Part shown: positions 1 through 8,180 of the stretch, piece after piece
How positions within the stretch are numbered: position 1 is the first letter of the stretch
Layout of the letters: each line of letters begins with the position of its first letter
NCBI GenBank assembly: GCA_945888515.1
Contig: CAMDAD010000003.1
Coordinates: 124,001 to 188,000 of the forward strand
Origin: Akkermansia muciniphila
Lineage (GTDB): Bacteria > Verrucomicrobiota > Verrucomicrobiia > Verrucomicrobiales > Akkermansiaceae
DNA: 64,000 bases
Direction of reading: 5' to 3'
The notes under the pieces: generated by a model
Seen by the model: only the letters and a program-made list of their open reading frames with translations
What the model was told of the DNA's origin: nothing
Database searches by the model: none
Made by a program: the position numbers and the translations under genes

Positions 1-362
1 CGTTCTGCAATGAAAAACACGAGCACTACCCAGACCATCCGCACAGAAGCATGCCCTCATGCGCCTACGCTGACGAATCAAACCACCGAAGCGGGATACC
101 AAAAAATTCCTGCATTCCAAACCTACTCAGACCACTCCATCATCTCCAGTCGAGAAAGATCAGCACCAAGATCTCGCGAAAAACAACGGCAGCACAGCAA
201 GTGTGCGAGCTCAAAAAGCCGTTAGACAATATCGGCATGCAACACAAAACGCATAAGGTCGGCAATCATAGGCCGCTCCGTGCTTGTTCAACTAAGGGCA
301 CAGTCGAATGGTCTCGTGATCACTGATTCATTCGCTGCACCCTTAACTGTTCGGCGATGCTG
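1..362. other. Left-edge region without a supported gene
   Basis: Only short, low-complexity open frames are seen here. One plus-strand frame is open from the window edge to a TAG at about 225, rich in Ser, Thr, Arg and Gln and without recognisable motifs. It could be the tail of a gene that starts outside the window, but nothing supports that. The minus strand is broken by stops in all frames. No tRNA, terminator or repeat was recognised. Confidence 0.4.
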
Positions 363-734
363 TTATTTCCTAATCGACGGCTTAGCTGTGAACGAAACTT
401 GCCCGAGCGTGACTTCAGCTGATTTGCCTAGCTCGACGATCATTCGTGGTTTCGCCAGTGTAGTTGTCTCTTTTCCATTCCGTTCGGTGATGATGGTCTC
501 AATGTCCACCGTGCCATTGTCGCGCAGCGTCGGAATCAGGGAGTATTTGAGCGTGCCAAAATTGATGGTAGCTTGCTTGCCGCTCTCAACGATAATGCGT
601 GGCTTGCTGAGAATATCTTTTTCACCCTTGGCGTTCGGCTCTGCAATGGAGGTTTCGATAAGTAGCATCGGAGCTGCCGATGCCGAAAATGAAATGAAGA
701 TGGTAGCGAGTAGTGTGATGACTGCTGATTTCAT
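363..734 (-). CDS. Small exported protein with two secretin-like repeats
   Basis: A 123-residue protein with a clear signal peptide (MKSAVITLLATIFISFSASA). The start at 734 was chosen over an upstream in-frame ATG at 773 because it places the signal peptide at the N terminus. The mature part has two similar units, DILSKPRIIVESGKQATINFG-like at about residues 40-60 and TTLAKPRMIVELGKSAEV at about 90-108. Both recall the loop in type II/III secretion secretins where a list of 'Pro-Arg...Gly-x-x-Ala-x-x-x-hydrophobic-Gly' residues precedes a beta strand. It is far too short to form a secretin pore and lacks N domains. It is probably a free-standing periplasmic protein of unknown role. No operon partner is visible; the flanks are gene-poor. 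Confidence 0.6.
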   Translation of the reverse strand: MKSAVITLLATIFISFSASAAPMLLIETSIAEPNAKGEKDILSKPRIIVESGKQATINFGTLKYSLIPTLRDNGTVDIETIITERNGKETTTLAKPRMIVELGKSAEVTLGQVSFTAKPSIRK

Positions 735-989
735 TGTGTTTGGTATTGTGTGGCGGTTGCTAGGCATCCGCATCAGGATAATTCCGCCTGAATGGTGAAT
801 TGTCTCTGCTTTCTGCCGAACATCAAAGTGATGGCACTCCCACTAGCGGGAGCCAACGTTGACGCAGGGTTGGTATGGAAATGGGGAGGGAGCATCGAAA
901 ACTGAGAGGCTACTGGATGTTGCCATACGCGTCTTAATGGGCTTCTTCTTCGGTTAGATCGTCTTATGGGGTGGATTTGAGAATATCTG

Positions 990-1404
990 TCACACACAGC
1001 CCCAACTCATGATGTGAGCAAAAGCCGCGAGGAATGGGTTGACACCACCGCTTACAGCAATAGGCGCAAAAACAGACCCCACAATCAAACCCGAGAACGG
1101 TGGCGCGCAGAAAAAGAGCAAAAATGCCACAGACCAAATGCCGCTTCACCACTGGCGGATGGGCTGGGTAGCCCTCGGACGTATTGTAATCGATTGATTT
1201 CATTGGATTCATTGGGTCACTTGGTTTTCCGGGTTCAGCAGAGCGACAGGAATCGACAAACTTCTTTGTCAGAAATTCGTCGGAAAAACTGCCATTCTGT
1301 CCCGGATTGGTGGATGGATATGAAACCCGTCCGGCAGGAATCGGTGCTCCGGAAATGCGGCACATCGCTTTGCTGGTCAAATACTTATCCATCCCGTCAC
1401 CCAT
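990..1404 (-). pseudogene. Possible frameshifted remnant of a small membrane protein
   Basis: On the minus strand one frame from 1404 gives a plausible hydrophilic stretch (for example CRISGAPIPAGRVSYPSTN and NTSEGYPAHPPV). Near 1150 it turns into Cys-rich nonsense. From there the neighbouring frame gives a hydrophobic stretch (SVAFLLFFCAPPFSGLIVGS, then VFAPIAVSGGVNPFLAAFAH) ending at a TGA at 990-992. Joining the two halves needs one frameshift near the TGA at about 1150 and would give a soluble N part plus one or two membrane helices. I do not recognise the family. The alternative is chance, so confidence is low. Confidence 0.3.
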
Positions 1405-1793
1405 CTGCCAGATGGGCGAGTCGGATCAAGGGCTTTCGGAGAATTTTTTGCGTTGCCGGATTCCAGCTGACGAGCCGGACCTAAACTGCTTCAATCGTCA
1501 TCGGAATCCGCCAAATCCCGACCCGGATGGCATCGACCAACGACCGCAGTGGCGGGCTCCAGAGGTCAAGTTGGACGACGGCCGCATTCTGGTCCTCGAA
1601 TCCTCCTGACCTCGCCCGCCAGCAAAAAATGATCCCGCTACCAAAAAATCCTTGGCAAGGCGGTCTGGAGAACTACGCTCGAAGCCATATGGAAATCGCA
1701 GTGAAATCTCCCAATCACACCACATTCCGGCGCGAACCAGGGATTTTTTGTGCCGAAACACCGCGCACTTACAGACCGAAACACCCCTTTATT

Positions 1794-1869
1794 CCCCTTT
1801 TCCCTGCCTCCGGTCTGGCCACCGGCTTCTTCAACGGCCTTCACCCCAAAAGCAAATTCTTAGCAGCCA
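1794..1869. repeat. Direct repeat copy A flanking the zinc-module cassette
   Basis: About 76 bp, nearly identical to 4045-4121 in the same orientation (both contain CCTCCGGTCTGGCCACCGG and CCTTCACCCCAAAAGCAAAT). Only a few substitutions and small indels separate the copies. They bracket the beta-CASP hydrolase gene and the lipoprotein gene. No transposase or terminal inverted repeat is seen. Confidence 0.85.
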
Positions 1870-1954
1870 CGCAAAACCGGGGCATTGCCCTGTTCCGCGA
1901 TGAACTCAAGCAATGCATAATGCAGGGACTTCTCATCGAAAGGGCAAGATTGAT

Positions 1955-3688
1955 ATGAACGACCGGCGCTCATTCATTGGACTTACGGGCATGGCCGCCC
2001 TCGGTGGCCTTACTCCCTGCATAGTGCGCGCTGCGGATGAAGCAAACCGGCAGAACCAAGTCATAGGCCTCACCTTCCACGGTGCCGCCGGACGGGTCTC
2101 TGGTTCCATGGTTCTGGCGAAGTTGCCGGATACCATGGTGCTCGTGGATTGCGGCTCCTTCTACGACGAGGGAGGAGACGCCTCCGCATTGAACGCTGGA
2201 ATGCCCGCCGAGGTGCTGGATGTATCGCTTCTCCTGCTCACCCATGCCCATGCGGATCACGTGGGTAGGATATTCTTGCTCTTTGAGCGCGGCTTCAAGG
2301 GTGCCATCGCCGCCACCGAGCCCACTCTCAATCTGCTGCGCGTGATGCTGATTATGGGTGCCCGCTATTCGGACAATTCGCAGCGCCTTTGGATATGGAG
2401 CAAGCGCAAGGATGCGCCCAAGTCTCGGATCGAGGTGTTCACCCTCCACTGGCACTCGGCCTGCCGCTGGGCCAAGGCGATCCGCGAGGACAACAAACAG
2501 CACGCTACTGGCAGCTGGCGGGAGCTTAAGCAGCAGATCCGCCGCAGCAAGGCGGACGCCTCGCCCTGCAAGGTGTGTGCGGGACTGGAAGTGGAGCCCA
2601 TCATGGCCCGCTGCAAGTCATTCACCGCAGGCAAGCCATTTCAGATCGGTAAGGGCACCACCTGCACGGCAACCGAGGCCGGTCATCTCCCGGGTTCGGT
2701 CTCGTTTCATCTGGCATCGGAGTTTCCCGTTGGCAGGAAGCACAGCGTGCTGTTCTCTGGCGATCTTGGCCCCAAGCAGCCCTTGCTCCAGCAGGGTTTC
2801 GTCAAAGCCCCCGCAGCGGACACCGTGGTGGTGGAATGCACTTACGGAGCCGCGAAGCCAAAGGGAAACCGTGATATAGATCTGGCGCACTTCCGCAGCC
2901 AGCTCATCAGCCACCTCAAACGCGGAGCCGTGGTGTGGATTCCATGCTTCGCACTGGATCGCACGGAGAAAGTGCTCATGCAGATCGAGTTGGCTCTGCG
3001 CGCCCACGGTAGCGAGCTCAGCCGCCTGCCGGAAGTCTTCGTGCCATCCCCATCCGCCAATGATTTTCACGACCTTTACCGAAATGGAGGCGCTGGCTGG
3101 GGCTTGCGCCCAGAGTATCTGGATCTCACAGGCCGCGCACGGAAGGGAGACGAATCAGGTTTCCTCAGCCGTATGCCCAAGGAGGCACAGGAATTCCTCG
3201 ATGCGCTGAAGGCACGCGACATGGAACTCGCTGGCTTCCCTGATCCCGCCAGCCTCTCAACGGCTGCCATGCGTTCGCTGGAAGGAAACATCATCCTCAC
3301 CACCAGCGGCATGATCAGCGAGGCCTTCTCCGAGGAACTCTTCAAACCGCTCGCTCGCAGGGAAAGCACGGCGGTATTTCTGGTGGGCTATCAGGACCCA
3401 CAATCCACCGGCGGCAAGCTCAGGGCTGCGGAGAAGGATGGGAAACGGCTTCTCGAAATCGAAGGCGAGCAGGTCGAGATCCGGGCGGCGGTCGAGAACT
3501 TCAGCGGATTCTCAGGACATGCCAACGCGGCGGAGATCGACGAATGGCTCGCTGTCCACGGCAAGGACAGTCAGATATTCCTCGTTCATGGAGAGCCTAA
3601 CAACCTCCGCGAACGCCAACAGGATCTATCCGCACAAGGCTGGCGACAGGTCACCATCCCGCAGTACCAGCAATCCTTCCAGCTCTAG
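1955..3688 (+). CDS. Exported beta-CASP metallo-beta-lactamase with embedded Ada-like zinc module
   Basis: A 577-residue hydrolase of the metallo-beta-lactamase/beta-CASP class (CPSF73/RNase J-like fold). Start at ATG 1955 puts a twin-arginine-like signal (DRRSFIGLTG, then a hydrophobic run ending VRAA) at the N terminus. An in-frame ATG at 1913 would bury it. Visible motifs are HAHADH (residues 97-102), GHLPGS, SGDLGP, VVECTYG and the beta-CASP run VVWIPCFALDRTEKVL, then TTSGMI, FSGHANAAEI and FLVHGEP. Between the first two metal motifs lies an insert with HWHSAC (C170) and SPCKVC (C205, C208) that aligns with the zinc module of the next gene. Known relatives are cytoplasmic nucleases; an exported form is odd. 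Substrate unknown; RNA, DNA or another phosphoester are all possible. Confidence 0.85.
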   Translation: MNDRRSFIGLTGMAALGGLTPCIVRAADEANRQNQVIGLTFHGAAGRVSGSMVLAKLPDTMVLVDCGSFYDEGGDASALNAGMPAEVLDVSLLLLTHAHADHVGRIFLLFERGFKGAIAATEPTLNLLRVMLIMGARYSDNSQRLWIWSKRKDAPKSRIEVFTLHWHSACRWAKAIREDNKQHATGSWRELKQQIRRSKADASPCKVCAGLEVEPIMARCKSFTAGKPFQIGKGTTCTATEAGHLPGSVSFHLASEFPVGRKHSVLFSGDLGPKQPLLQQGFVKAPAADTVVVECTYGAAKPKGNRDIDLAHFRSQLISHLKRGAVVWIPCFALDRTEKVLMQIELALRAHGSELSRLPEVFVPSPSANDFHDLYRNGGAGWGLRPEYLDLTGRARKGDESGFLSRMPKEAQEFLDALKARDMELAGFPDPASLSTAAMRSLEGNIILTTSGMISEAFSEELFKPLARRESTAVFLVGYQDPQSTGGKLRAAEKDGKRLLEIEGEQVEIRAAVENFSGFSGHANAAEIDEWLAVHGKDSQIFLVHGEPNNLRERQQDLSAQGWRQVTIPQYQQSFQL

Positions 3689-3696
3689 CAAACGCC

Positions 3697-3999
3697 ATGC
3701 GCCAGCACGCGAAATTCCTGCTCTCCCTCGCGCTCGGCGTTTTCCTTGCCGCTGCATGCTCTAAGCCCGAGAGCGGGGATACGGTTGTCGCATCCGAGCA
3801 TGCCCAAGTCTTCCATTCTCCAAGCTGTGAGTGGGCTGGGAAAATCAAGAAGTCCAACAAGCGGACGTTTCCCAATGCCGAGGCAGCCATCGGCGTCGGG
3901 CTCAAACCTTGCAAGGTCTGCCGCCTGCAGACTCCTGCCACGCCTACACTAAAGCCCGAAACCGAGACGCCTATCCGCGAGTTTGAAAGCCTGAATTGA
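3697..3999 (+). CDS. Lipoprotein consisting of an Ada-like zinc-binding module
   Basis: 100 residues, 8 bp downstream of the hydrolase gene and surely co-transcribed. It has a type II signal peptide with lipobox LAAAC (C21). The body is one small domain, VFHSPSCEWAGKI...GLKPCKVC, with likely zinc ligands H40, C44, C72 and C75. The pattern matches the Ada-like metal-binding fold often attached to exported nucleases. The same pattern occurs inside the upstream hydrolase (HWHSACRWAKAI...SPCKVC), so the two proteins probably share an ancestry for this module. A Thr/Pro-rich tail follows. Role unknown; it may bind metal or nucleic acid at the membrane and hold the hydrolase there. Confidence 0.8.
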   Translation: MRQHAKFLLSLALGVFLAAACSKPESGDTVVASEHAQVFHSPSCEWAGKIKKSNKRTFPNAEAAIGVGLKPCKVCRLQTPATPTLKPETETPIREFESLN

Positions 4000-4495
4000 A
4001 TCCCGAGCAAATCCCCATGAGCAACATCGGCAAAACAGAACGCCCCCCTTTTTCCCTGCCTCCGGTCTGGCCACCGGTTCTTTCAACGGCCTTCACCCCA
4101 AAAGCAAATTCCTAGCAGCCAGAACCAGGCCTAAGCTGGTTGAGGTTGAAGTGCATCAATGTGTATGTTTGATTAATCAATAAATATAAATTACCTACAA
4201 TCTGACGCGTAAAACCAGATAGGGTGAAATAAAGTTCGCCCAATCAGTCCTCGCACTCCACTTCGCTACGCTTCGTTGCGTGCTCGGCCCTTCGCTTCGG
4301 CTTCCCAATCTCGCGATCGATGCCAGTTTCCTCTTGATGAATCATCCATGAACTGATAACACTCTCCCGCTCCCATGCTCCATAACTTGATTTAGCCATT
4401 CCATGGCCGAACTCGTGGGTCCAGCTCATTCTATCTGGTTGCACTGGCCGCTTGAATCCGCCTACTAAAATTCTTTTGGTGCTCATTGATTAATT
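4000..4495. other. Intergenic region with repeat copy B and a low-value minus-strand ORF
   Basis: Contains the second copy of the direct repeat (4045-4121) and then AT-rich sequence. A minus-strand ORF of 80 codons (4244-4486) reads with Lys/Arg/Glu bias and contains THEFGHG by sight, but nothing else of a protease follows and it starts only 9 bp from the divergent PEP-CTERM gene. I do not annotate it as a gene. Confidence 0.4.
4045..4121. repeat. Direct repeat copy B flanking the zinc-module cassette
   Basis: Same orientation and about 2.25 kb from copy A at 1794-1869. The two are nearly identical across about 76 bp, while the sequence just outside is different (copy A is preceded by an AC/T-rich tract, copy B by CATCGGCAAAACAG). 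The sharp ends suggest a repeat unit or duplication rather than gradual homology. Confidence 0.85.
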
Positions 4496-5086
4496 ATGAA
4501 ATCTTGCATGTTTAAATTAAACTTAAAATTGTTAGTTTTGATTGCCGGTGGATCTGCTTGCCAGAATTCAAAAGCAGCTTTGTCTATAGATAACTATGGT
4601 GTTTTCCAAGGTTTTTACATTACATATAGATCTGATAGACCGAGTGAGTGGTCTTCAGGCAAAAGGTTTTGTGTTTTCAATAGCAAGTTTCTTGAAGATT
4701 ATGTAGAATTGGGCAATTTATATGGAAATTATGCCCAAGACGGTAATGTTTGGGGTGCTAACGTAATCTTCTCGGGTTGGGATGATTCCGAGAACACTCG
4801 CTTGCGTGCTGGACAATCATTTATTGAATCACCTTACCCCGGTCGAATCGCAACCATGAGTGCTTGGAGTTTAGGCGACAATAGATACGCATATCTAAGT
4901 CATGTTTCAACTAACTGGCTATCCACGCTAGAGAACGACGCCATGCTTTCTTTTACTTATGACTTTCAGGTTATGACTTACGACGAAGTCAGCAGTCTAG
5001 CCGTTCCGGAACCTTCACTATTTGCACTCGTTTTTCTCGGCGGTGCTGCTTCGCTTGGATTTTTGAGGCACCGTAGGACTAGTTGA
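4496..5086 (+). CDS. PEP-CTERM sorted exported protein
   Basis: 196 residues. The N terminus is a signal peptide (Lys-rich start, then LLVLIAGGSA). The C terminus is a textbook PEP-CTERM signal: VPEPS, a hydrophobic helix (LFALVFLGGAASLGFL), then a basic tail (RHRR). Such proteins are processed by an exosortase, which is not in this window. The mature part is rich in aromatic residues, Asn and Ser and has no recognised domain. Base composition is clearly more AT-rich than neighbours, which fits recent transfer or relaxed selection. An alternative start at ATG 4508 would shorten the signal peptide by four residues. Confidence 0.8.
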   Translation: MKSCMFKLNLKLLVLIAGGSACQNSKAALSIDNYGVFQGFYITYRSDRPSEWSSGKRFCVFNSKFLEDYVELGNLYGNYAQDGNVWGANVIFSGWDDSENTRLRAGQSFIESPYPGRIATMSAWSLGDNRYAYLSHVSTNWLSTLENDAMLSFTYDFQVMTYDEVSSLAVPEPSLFALVFLGGAASLGFLRHRRTS

Positions 5087-5484
5087 TCGTAGTTTTATAT
5101 CGTGGAATCCAACGACTAAACAGCGCGAGCATAGGACTTATTGAACATCGAATCAACAAGGATTTAGATCAATATCCGAGGGCTATCCGGTGGGATCTCG
5201 ACAACAATCCGATCGAGCTCATCGTCGCCCTCGAAAATGGGGTCGGTCCTTGGAAACGCGCATTTTTCCTGTTAGTATCAGGCAACCGTACAACAAACAA
5301 CAACTTCATCTGTCTCAGCATTTTGAAAAACACAACATAAAGTGGAATCTTTTCACGCGGATTGAAGTTGGCAGAGATGCGATTGTTTCGGGCTTTCAGC
5401 CCCCATTAGATTGTTGGGCAGCAGAGTCCAGCCATTTGATCGAAACCGATGTCCTTAGCCGCACGCTCATGCCCGGCGTATGAA
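5087..5484. other. Intergenic, no supported gene
   Basis: Two overlapping plus-strand frames (85 and 97 codons) cross this stretch. One of them overlaps the end of the PEP-CTERM gene. Neither has recognisable motifs. No repeat or RNA gene is seen. Confidence 0.4.
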
Positions 5485-5676
5485 TTAACCGTCAACGGTG
5501 AGACGGCATCTCACCTGAAACAGCGGCACGAAGGCACCGTCCTCTTTGTGGAAGTGGTTGCCTGGGATCGGGATTAGGGAGTGAATGAGCTGTCGGCAGA
5601 GGCGGAAGGCGTTCGAGACACGTTCGTAGTCGGCTGAATCGCTTGGTGGGTTTTGCCATTGCGATGAGATGGGTGG
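5485..5676 (-). pseudogene. Unidentified protein fragment downstream of the GIY-YIG remnant
   Basis: A 63-codon open stretch directly after the GIY-YIG stop, in the same frame, ending at TAA 5485-5487. It reads well as protein (DSADYERVSNAFRLCRQLIH, then a PIPGNHFHKEDG stretch). It lacks a start codon in its first part, so it is probably the 3' remnant of another gene or a readthrough extension. No family recognised. Confidence 0.35.
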
Positions 5677-5934
5677 CTATGTCGATGATTCCGGAGTCAG
5701 GCGCTTGCGCGCGAATACCTTGCCCGACGCAGTCTTAAGATATTGCTCGAAATCGAGTGTCGGTTTTTTTGATGGAAATCCGGCATGCCACGCCAGCTTC
5801 CAAGGGCAATGCGGTTTAGTTGATGCATTCCCCCCACCGTTGTGGACTTCAACTCGCTTTTTGAGATCACTGGTGCTGCCGTAGTAGAACTTTCCCGGAT
5901 GTGATATCGACTGGAGGATCTATGCGTAATGCAT
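5677..5934 (-). pseudogene. GIY-YIG endonuclease gene with a nonsense codon 5
   Basis: Read from ATG 5934 the codons give M-H-Y-A-stop-I-L-Q-S, then HPGKFYYGSTSDLKKRV, then WKLAWHAGFPSKKPTLDFEQ and a YLKTASGKVFARKRL end. This is the whole ~85-residue single-domain GIY-YIG family, whose first motif is normally Y-x-Y-I-L and second Y-Y-G-S/F-T. The TAG replaces the first motif tyrosine (one-base change from TAT/TAC). No ATG follows before the YYGST motif, so the gene is either dead or starts at a weak codon. These proteins are short nuclease-like domains of the UPF0213/YhbQ type and often sit beside mobile DNA, as here. Confidence 0.75.
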
Positions 5935-6227
5935 GGCCTATGCAGGTGAGATGGTTTGCGGATAGAATCCCGTATGCGTTTTATGGGATGGCATGCAATT
6001 CGTAGCTTCCGGCAGGCAAACATTACCATGGGTTGCGGGCAGCCCTACTTCGCTAAAGCTACGAAGGGCATTCTACGCATTCCTCCCGGAAGCGAAGAAT
6101 GGCGGATCTATCAGGTACATCCATAGAAAGTCATTCACTATCAATGATTTTAGGAAATCTAAAAGAGCTGGTGGATGGAATTTCCAACGCCAACTCATGC
6201 AAACTATTGACATCCGCGACCTTGGAT
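5935..6227. other. Region between the GIY-YIG remnant and the integrase
   Basis: Expected place for the left attachment site of the island. I see only a short inverted motif (CGTAGCTT...AAGCTACG around 6000-6065) and no clear copy of the tRNA-Ser 3' end. In-frame ATGs upstream of the integrase start occur here but lack support. Confidence 0.35.
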
Positions 6228-7508
6228 ATGGAAACCAAGAGCCGTCGGCAACCGAAAGGAACTGTGATCATTGGCAAGGGCGCTGCCAGTGTGAAAATCT
6301 ACCCGTTCACGCGAAAGAACGGTTACAAGCAAAACAACATCTGCTGGTATGAGGGCGGGCGAAGACGAACCCGCTGCTTCTCGGATTTTGCCGAAGCACA
6401 ACTGATTGCGCAGCAGATCAGCGTGCGTCTTTCCAACAAGCAAGCCACTGGTCGAGAAGCGACCCACCGCGACATCGAGATTCTGCAACATTGCGAGGAA
6501 CTGGTCAGACCATTCGGAGTTGCTCTCGTGGCGGCGGTGGAAGAATGGGCTGCAGTTCGGAAATCAGCTTCCGATATTTCTCTTTCCGACGCCGTGCGGT
6601 TCTACGCCACCAACGGCCCGGACAGATTCCCCAACCGTAGCACCGCCCAAGTTGCGAATGAGTTCGTGACCTCTCTCGAACGCAAGGGCGTGAGTGATTC
6701 CTACGTCTCTTGCGCCCGTGGGCATCTGGAGAAGTTCGCCGCCAAGGTCACGGGGAGAATTTCAGAAGTCACTGTTGCCGACATCAATGGCTATCTCAGT
6801 GGACTCAAGCACCTGAGCCCCGTGAGTAAGAATGGCATCCGGCGCAATATCGTGACCATGTTCAGCTTTGCCAAGAAACACGGATACATCCACCCAGATC
6901 GGAAGACCGCAGCAGAACAGAGCGAAAAGTTTAAGGAGGACGAATCGGAAATCTCGATCTTCACTCCGGACGAAATGCAGAAAATTCTTCTGGCCGCAAA
7001 TCATCGGATTCTGCCACTGATTGCCATTGGAGCATTCGCCGGTATCCGGTCAGCGGAAATCCATCGTCTTGATTGGGAGGACATCAAATGGGAGCGAGGA
7101 CACATTGAAATTGCCGGCAGAAAAGCCAAGACTGCCGCTCGCCGTCTCGCCCCATTGACCGAGAACCTCAAAGCATGGCTCGCCCCGTGGCGCGAGGCGA
7201 CTGGACCGATTGTGAAAATTTCCGACTACTCAGGGGCTTTGAATGATACTGCGATCAAAGCTCAGATTCCCGGTGGATGGCGTCAGAATGCCCTCAGACA
7301 CTCGTTCATTAGCTATCGCGTGGCAGAGACAGGGGACGTGCCTCGAACCGCTCTTGAGGCGGGCAACTCTCCGAAAATGATCTTCCGCCACTACCGGCAA
7401 GTCGTGACCGAGGACGAGGCAAAAGAATGGTTTGCGATCATGCCGCCCGAGGTCTGGCCACCTGCGGACTGGAGACTCCGATTTCCAGCAAAAAAACGGG
7501 GAAAGTAA
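6228..7508 (+). CDS. Tyrosine recombinase (phage-type integrase)
   Basis: 426 residues from ATG 6228; the open frame reaches back to 6099, but the part before METKSRR has no domain character. A core-binding SAM-like domain spans about 110-235 and the catalytic domain about 245-405. Catalytic positions seen: R274 (GAFAGIRSAE), a lysine in GRKAKTAARR, R357 in NALRHSF and Y389 in IFRHYR. The first His of the HxxR box is Asn (N354), as is common in this subfamily. The second-box position is also Asn (GNSP), where GHSP is more usual. It marks the left end of the accessory island and points into it. A short stem followed by Ts at 7524-7541 may end its transcript. Confidence 0.93.
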   Translation: METKSRRQPKGTVIIGKGAASVKIYPFTRKNGYKQNNICWYEGGRRRTRCFSDFAEAQLIAQQISVRLSNKQATGREATHRDIEILQHCEELVRPFGVALVAAVEEWAAVRKSASDISLSDAVRFYATNGPDRFPNRSTAQVANEFVTSLERKGVSDSYVSCARGHLEKFAAKVTGRISEVTVADINGYLSGLKHLSPVSKNGIRRNIVTMFSFAKKHGYIHPDRKTAAEQSEKFKEDESEISIFTPDEMQKILLAANHRILPLIAIGAFAGIRSAEIHRLDWEDIKWERGHIEIAGRKAKTAARRLAPLTENLKAWLAPWREATGPIVKISDYSGALNDTAIKAQIPGGWRQNALRHSFISYRVAETGDVPRTALEAGNSPKMIFRHYRQVVTEDEAKEWFAIMPPEVWPPADWRLRFPAKKRGK

Positions 7509-7523
7509 TTTTGACACATTCCG

Positions 7524-7541
7524 AAAACGATAGCGTTTTTT
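7524..7541 (+). terminator. Weak possible terminator after the integrase
   Basis: AAAACG-ATAG-CGTTTT followed by further Ts, starting 15 bp after the integrase stop. The stem is only 6 bp, half of it A-T, so the call is tentative. Confidence 0.35.
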
Positions 7542-7580
7542 CATAGACCTCAGGCATGATTCGTTGAAAATAACTCAGCC

Positions 7581-8150
7581 ATGCCCAAAAAAGCCGGCCC
7601 GAAGCGCATAGACCCAGACTCTTTTACTCCGATGGTATTGAAAGCTATCGATAGTAATTTTTGCATGCTCGTATGCCGTAGGCGCTGGTTTCGTGGTCCG
7701 AATGTAGTAGGTGGCAATCCTGACGCGATCATATCTTCGGAATACTTCAGCTTTCCCGTCGTAATCACGCTTTCTCCGACTATTGAGGTTCTAACAGGAT
7801 TTGTGAATCGCGATCTTTCATGGATCGGAAGTAGACCAGAAGATCATGGAATTTCGGAGAAGTGCGCTAAGCTTGCGCTCTCTGAGGTGTGGCACGCCGT
7901 GACAGCGACATTGGATCTGGGCACCATGTCCATGCATGTCAGTTCCAAAGTGGCAGACTGGGTGAATAACAAGAATGGAGTGCGCATGCGCAATCTCGTT
8001 TGTGCCTTGTGCTGGGAGATATGGAATCAAGAGGGTATCGACTTGGCTGCACGCGCCAACCGGCTCAACGACAACGGATATTCCTGCACTGTGCGCCAGC
8101 TTGAGCGGTTCATGAACGAACACGGGCTGCCGCTGAAGAAAACCACATAA
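7581..8150 (+). CDS. Hypothetical island protein
   Basis: 189 residues, starting 72 bp after the integrase. No family is recognised. The N-terminal part is basic (MPKKAGPKR); a central stretch is hydrophobic-alternating and beta-like; the last ~50 residues (GIDLAARANRLNDNGYSCTV, then RQLERFMNEHGL) look like a helix-turn-helix. Position between integrase and regulators suggests a regulatory or recombination accessory role, but that is inference only. Confidence 0.6.
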   Translation: MPKKAGPKRIDPDSFTPMVLKAIDSNFCMLVCRRRWFRGPNVVGGNPDAIISSEYFSFPVVITLSPTIEVLTGFVNRDLSWIGSRPEDHGISEKCAKLALSEVWHAVTATLDLGTMSMHVSSKVADWVNNKNGVRMRNLVCALCWEIWNQEGIDLAARANRLNDNGYSCTVRQLERFMNEHGLPLKKTT

Positions 8151-8180
8151 CCCTGGTAGTTATCCGGCAGGTGTTTCGCC

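Larger units (their letters stand above)
735..1954. other. Gene-poor decayed region
   Basis: This 1.2-kb stretch has many overlapping short frames on both strands but none with convincing composition, apart from a probable frameshifted remnant at 990-1404 (minus) and one copy of a direct repeat at 1794-1869, listed separately. It looks like degraded or intergenic sequence. The rest shows no RNA gene or terminator that I can support. Confidence 0.45.

Noticed and set aside
4244-4486. HEFGH motif in a minus-strand 80-codon ORF
   Set aside because: No other protease features, biased composition and position 9 bp from a divergent gene; motif likely by chance.
6098-6106. Short match (ATGGCGGA) to the 3' end of tRNA-Ser as a possible attachment site
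   Set aside because: Only about 8 bp match and continuation is poor; chance level.
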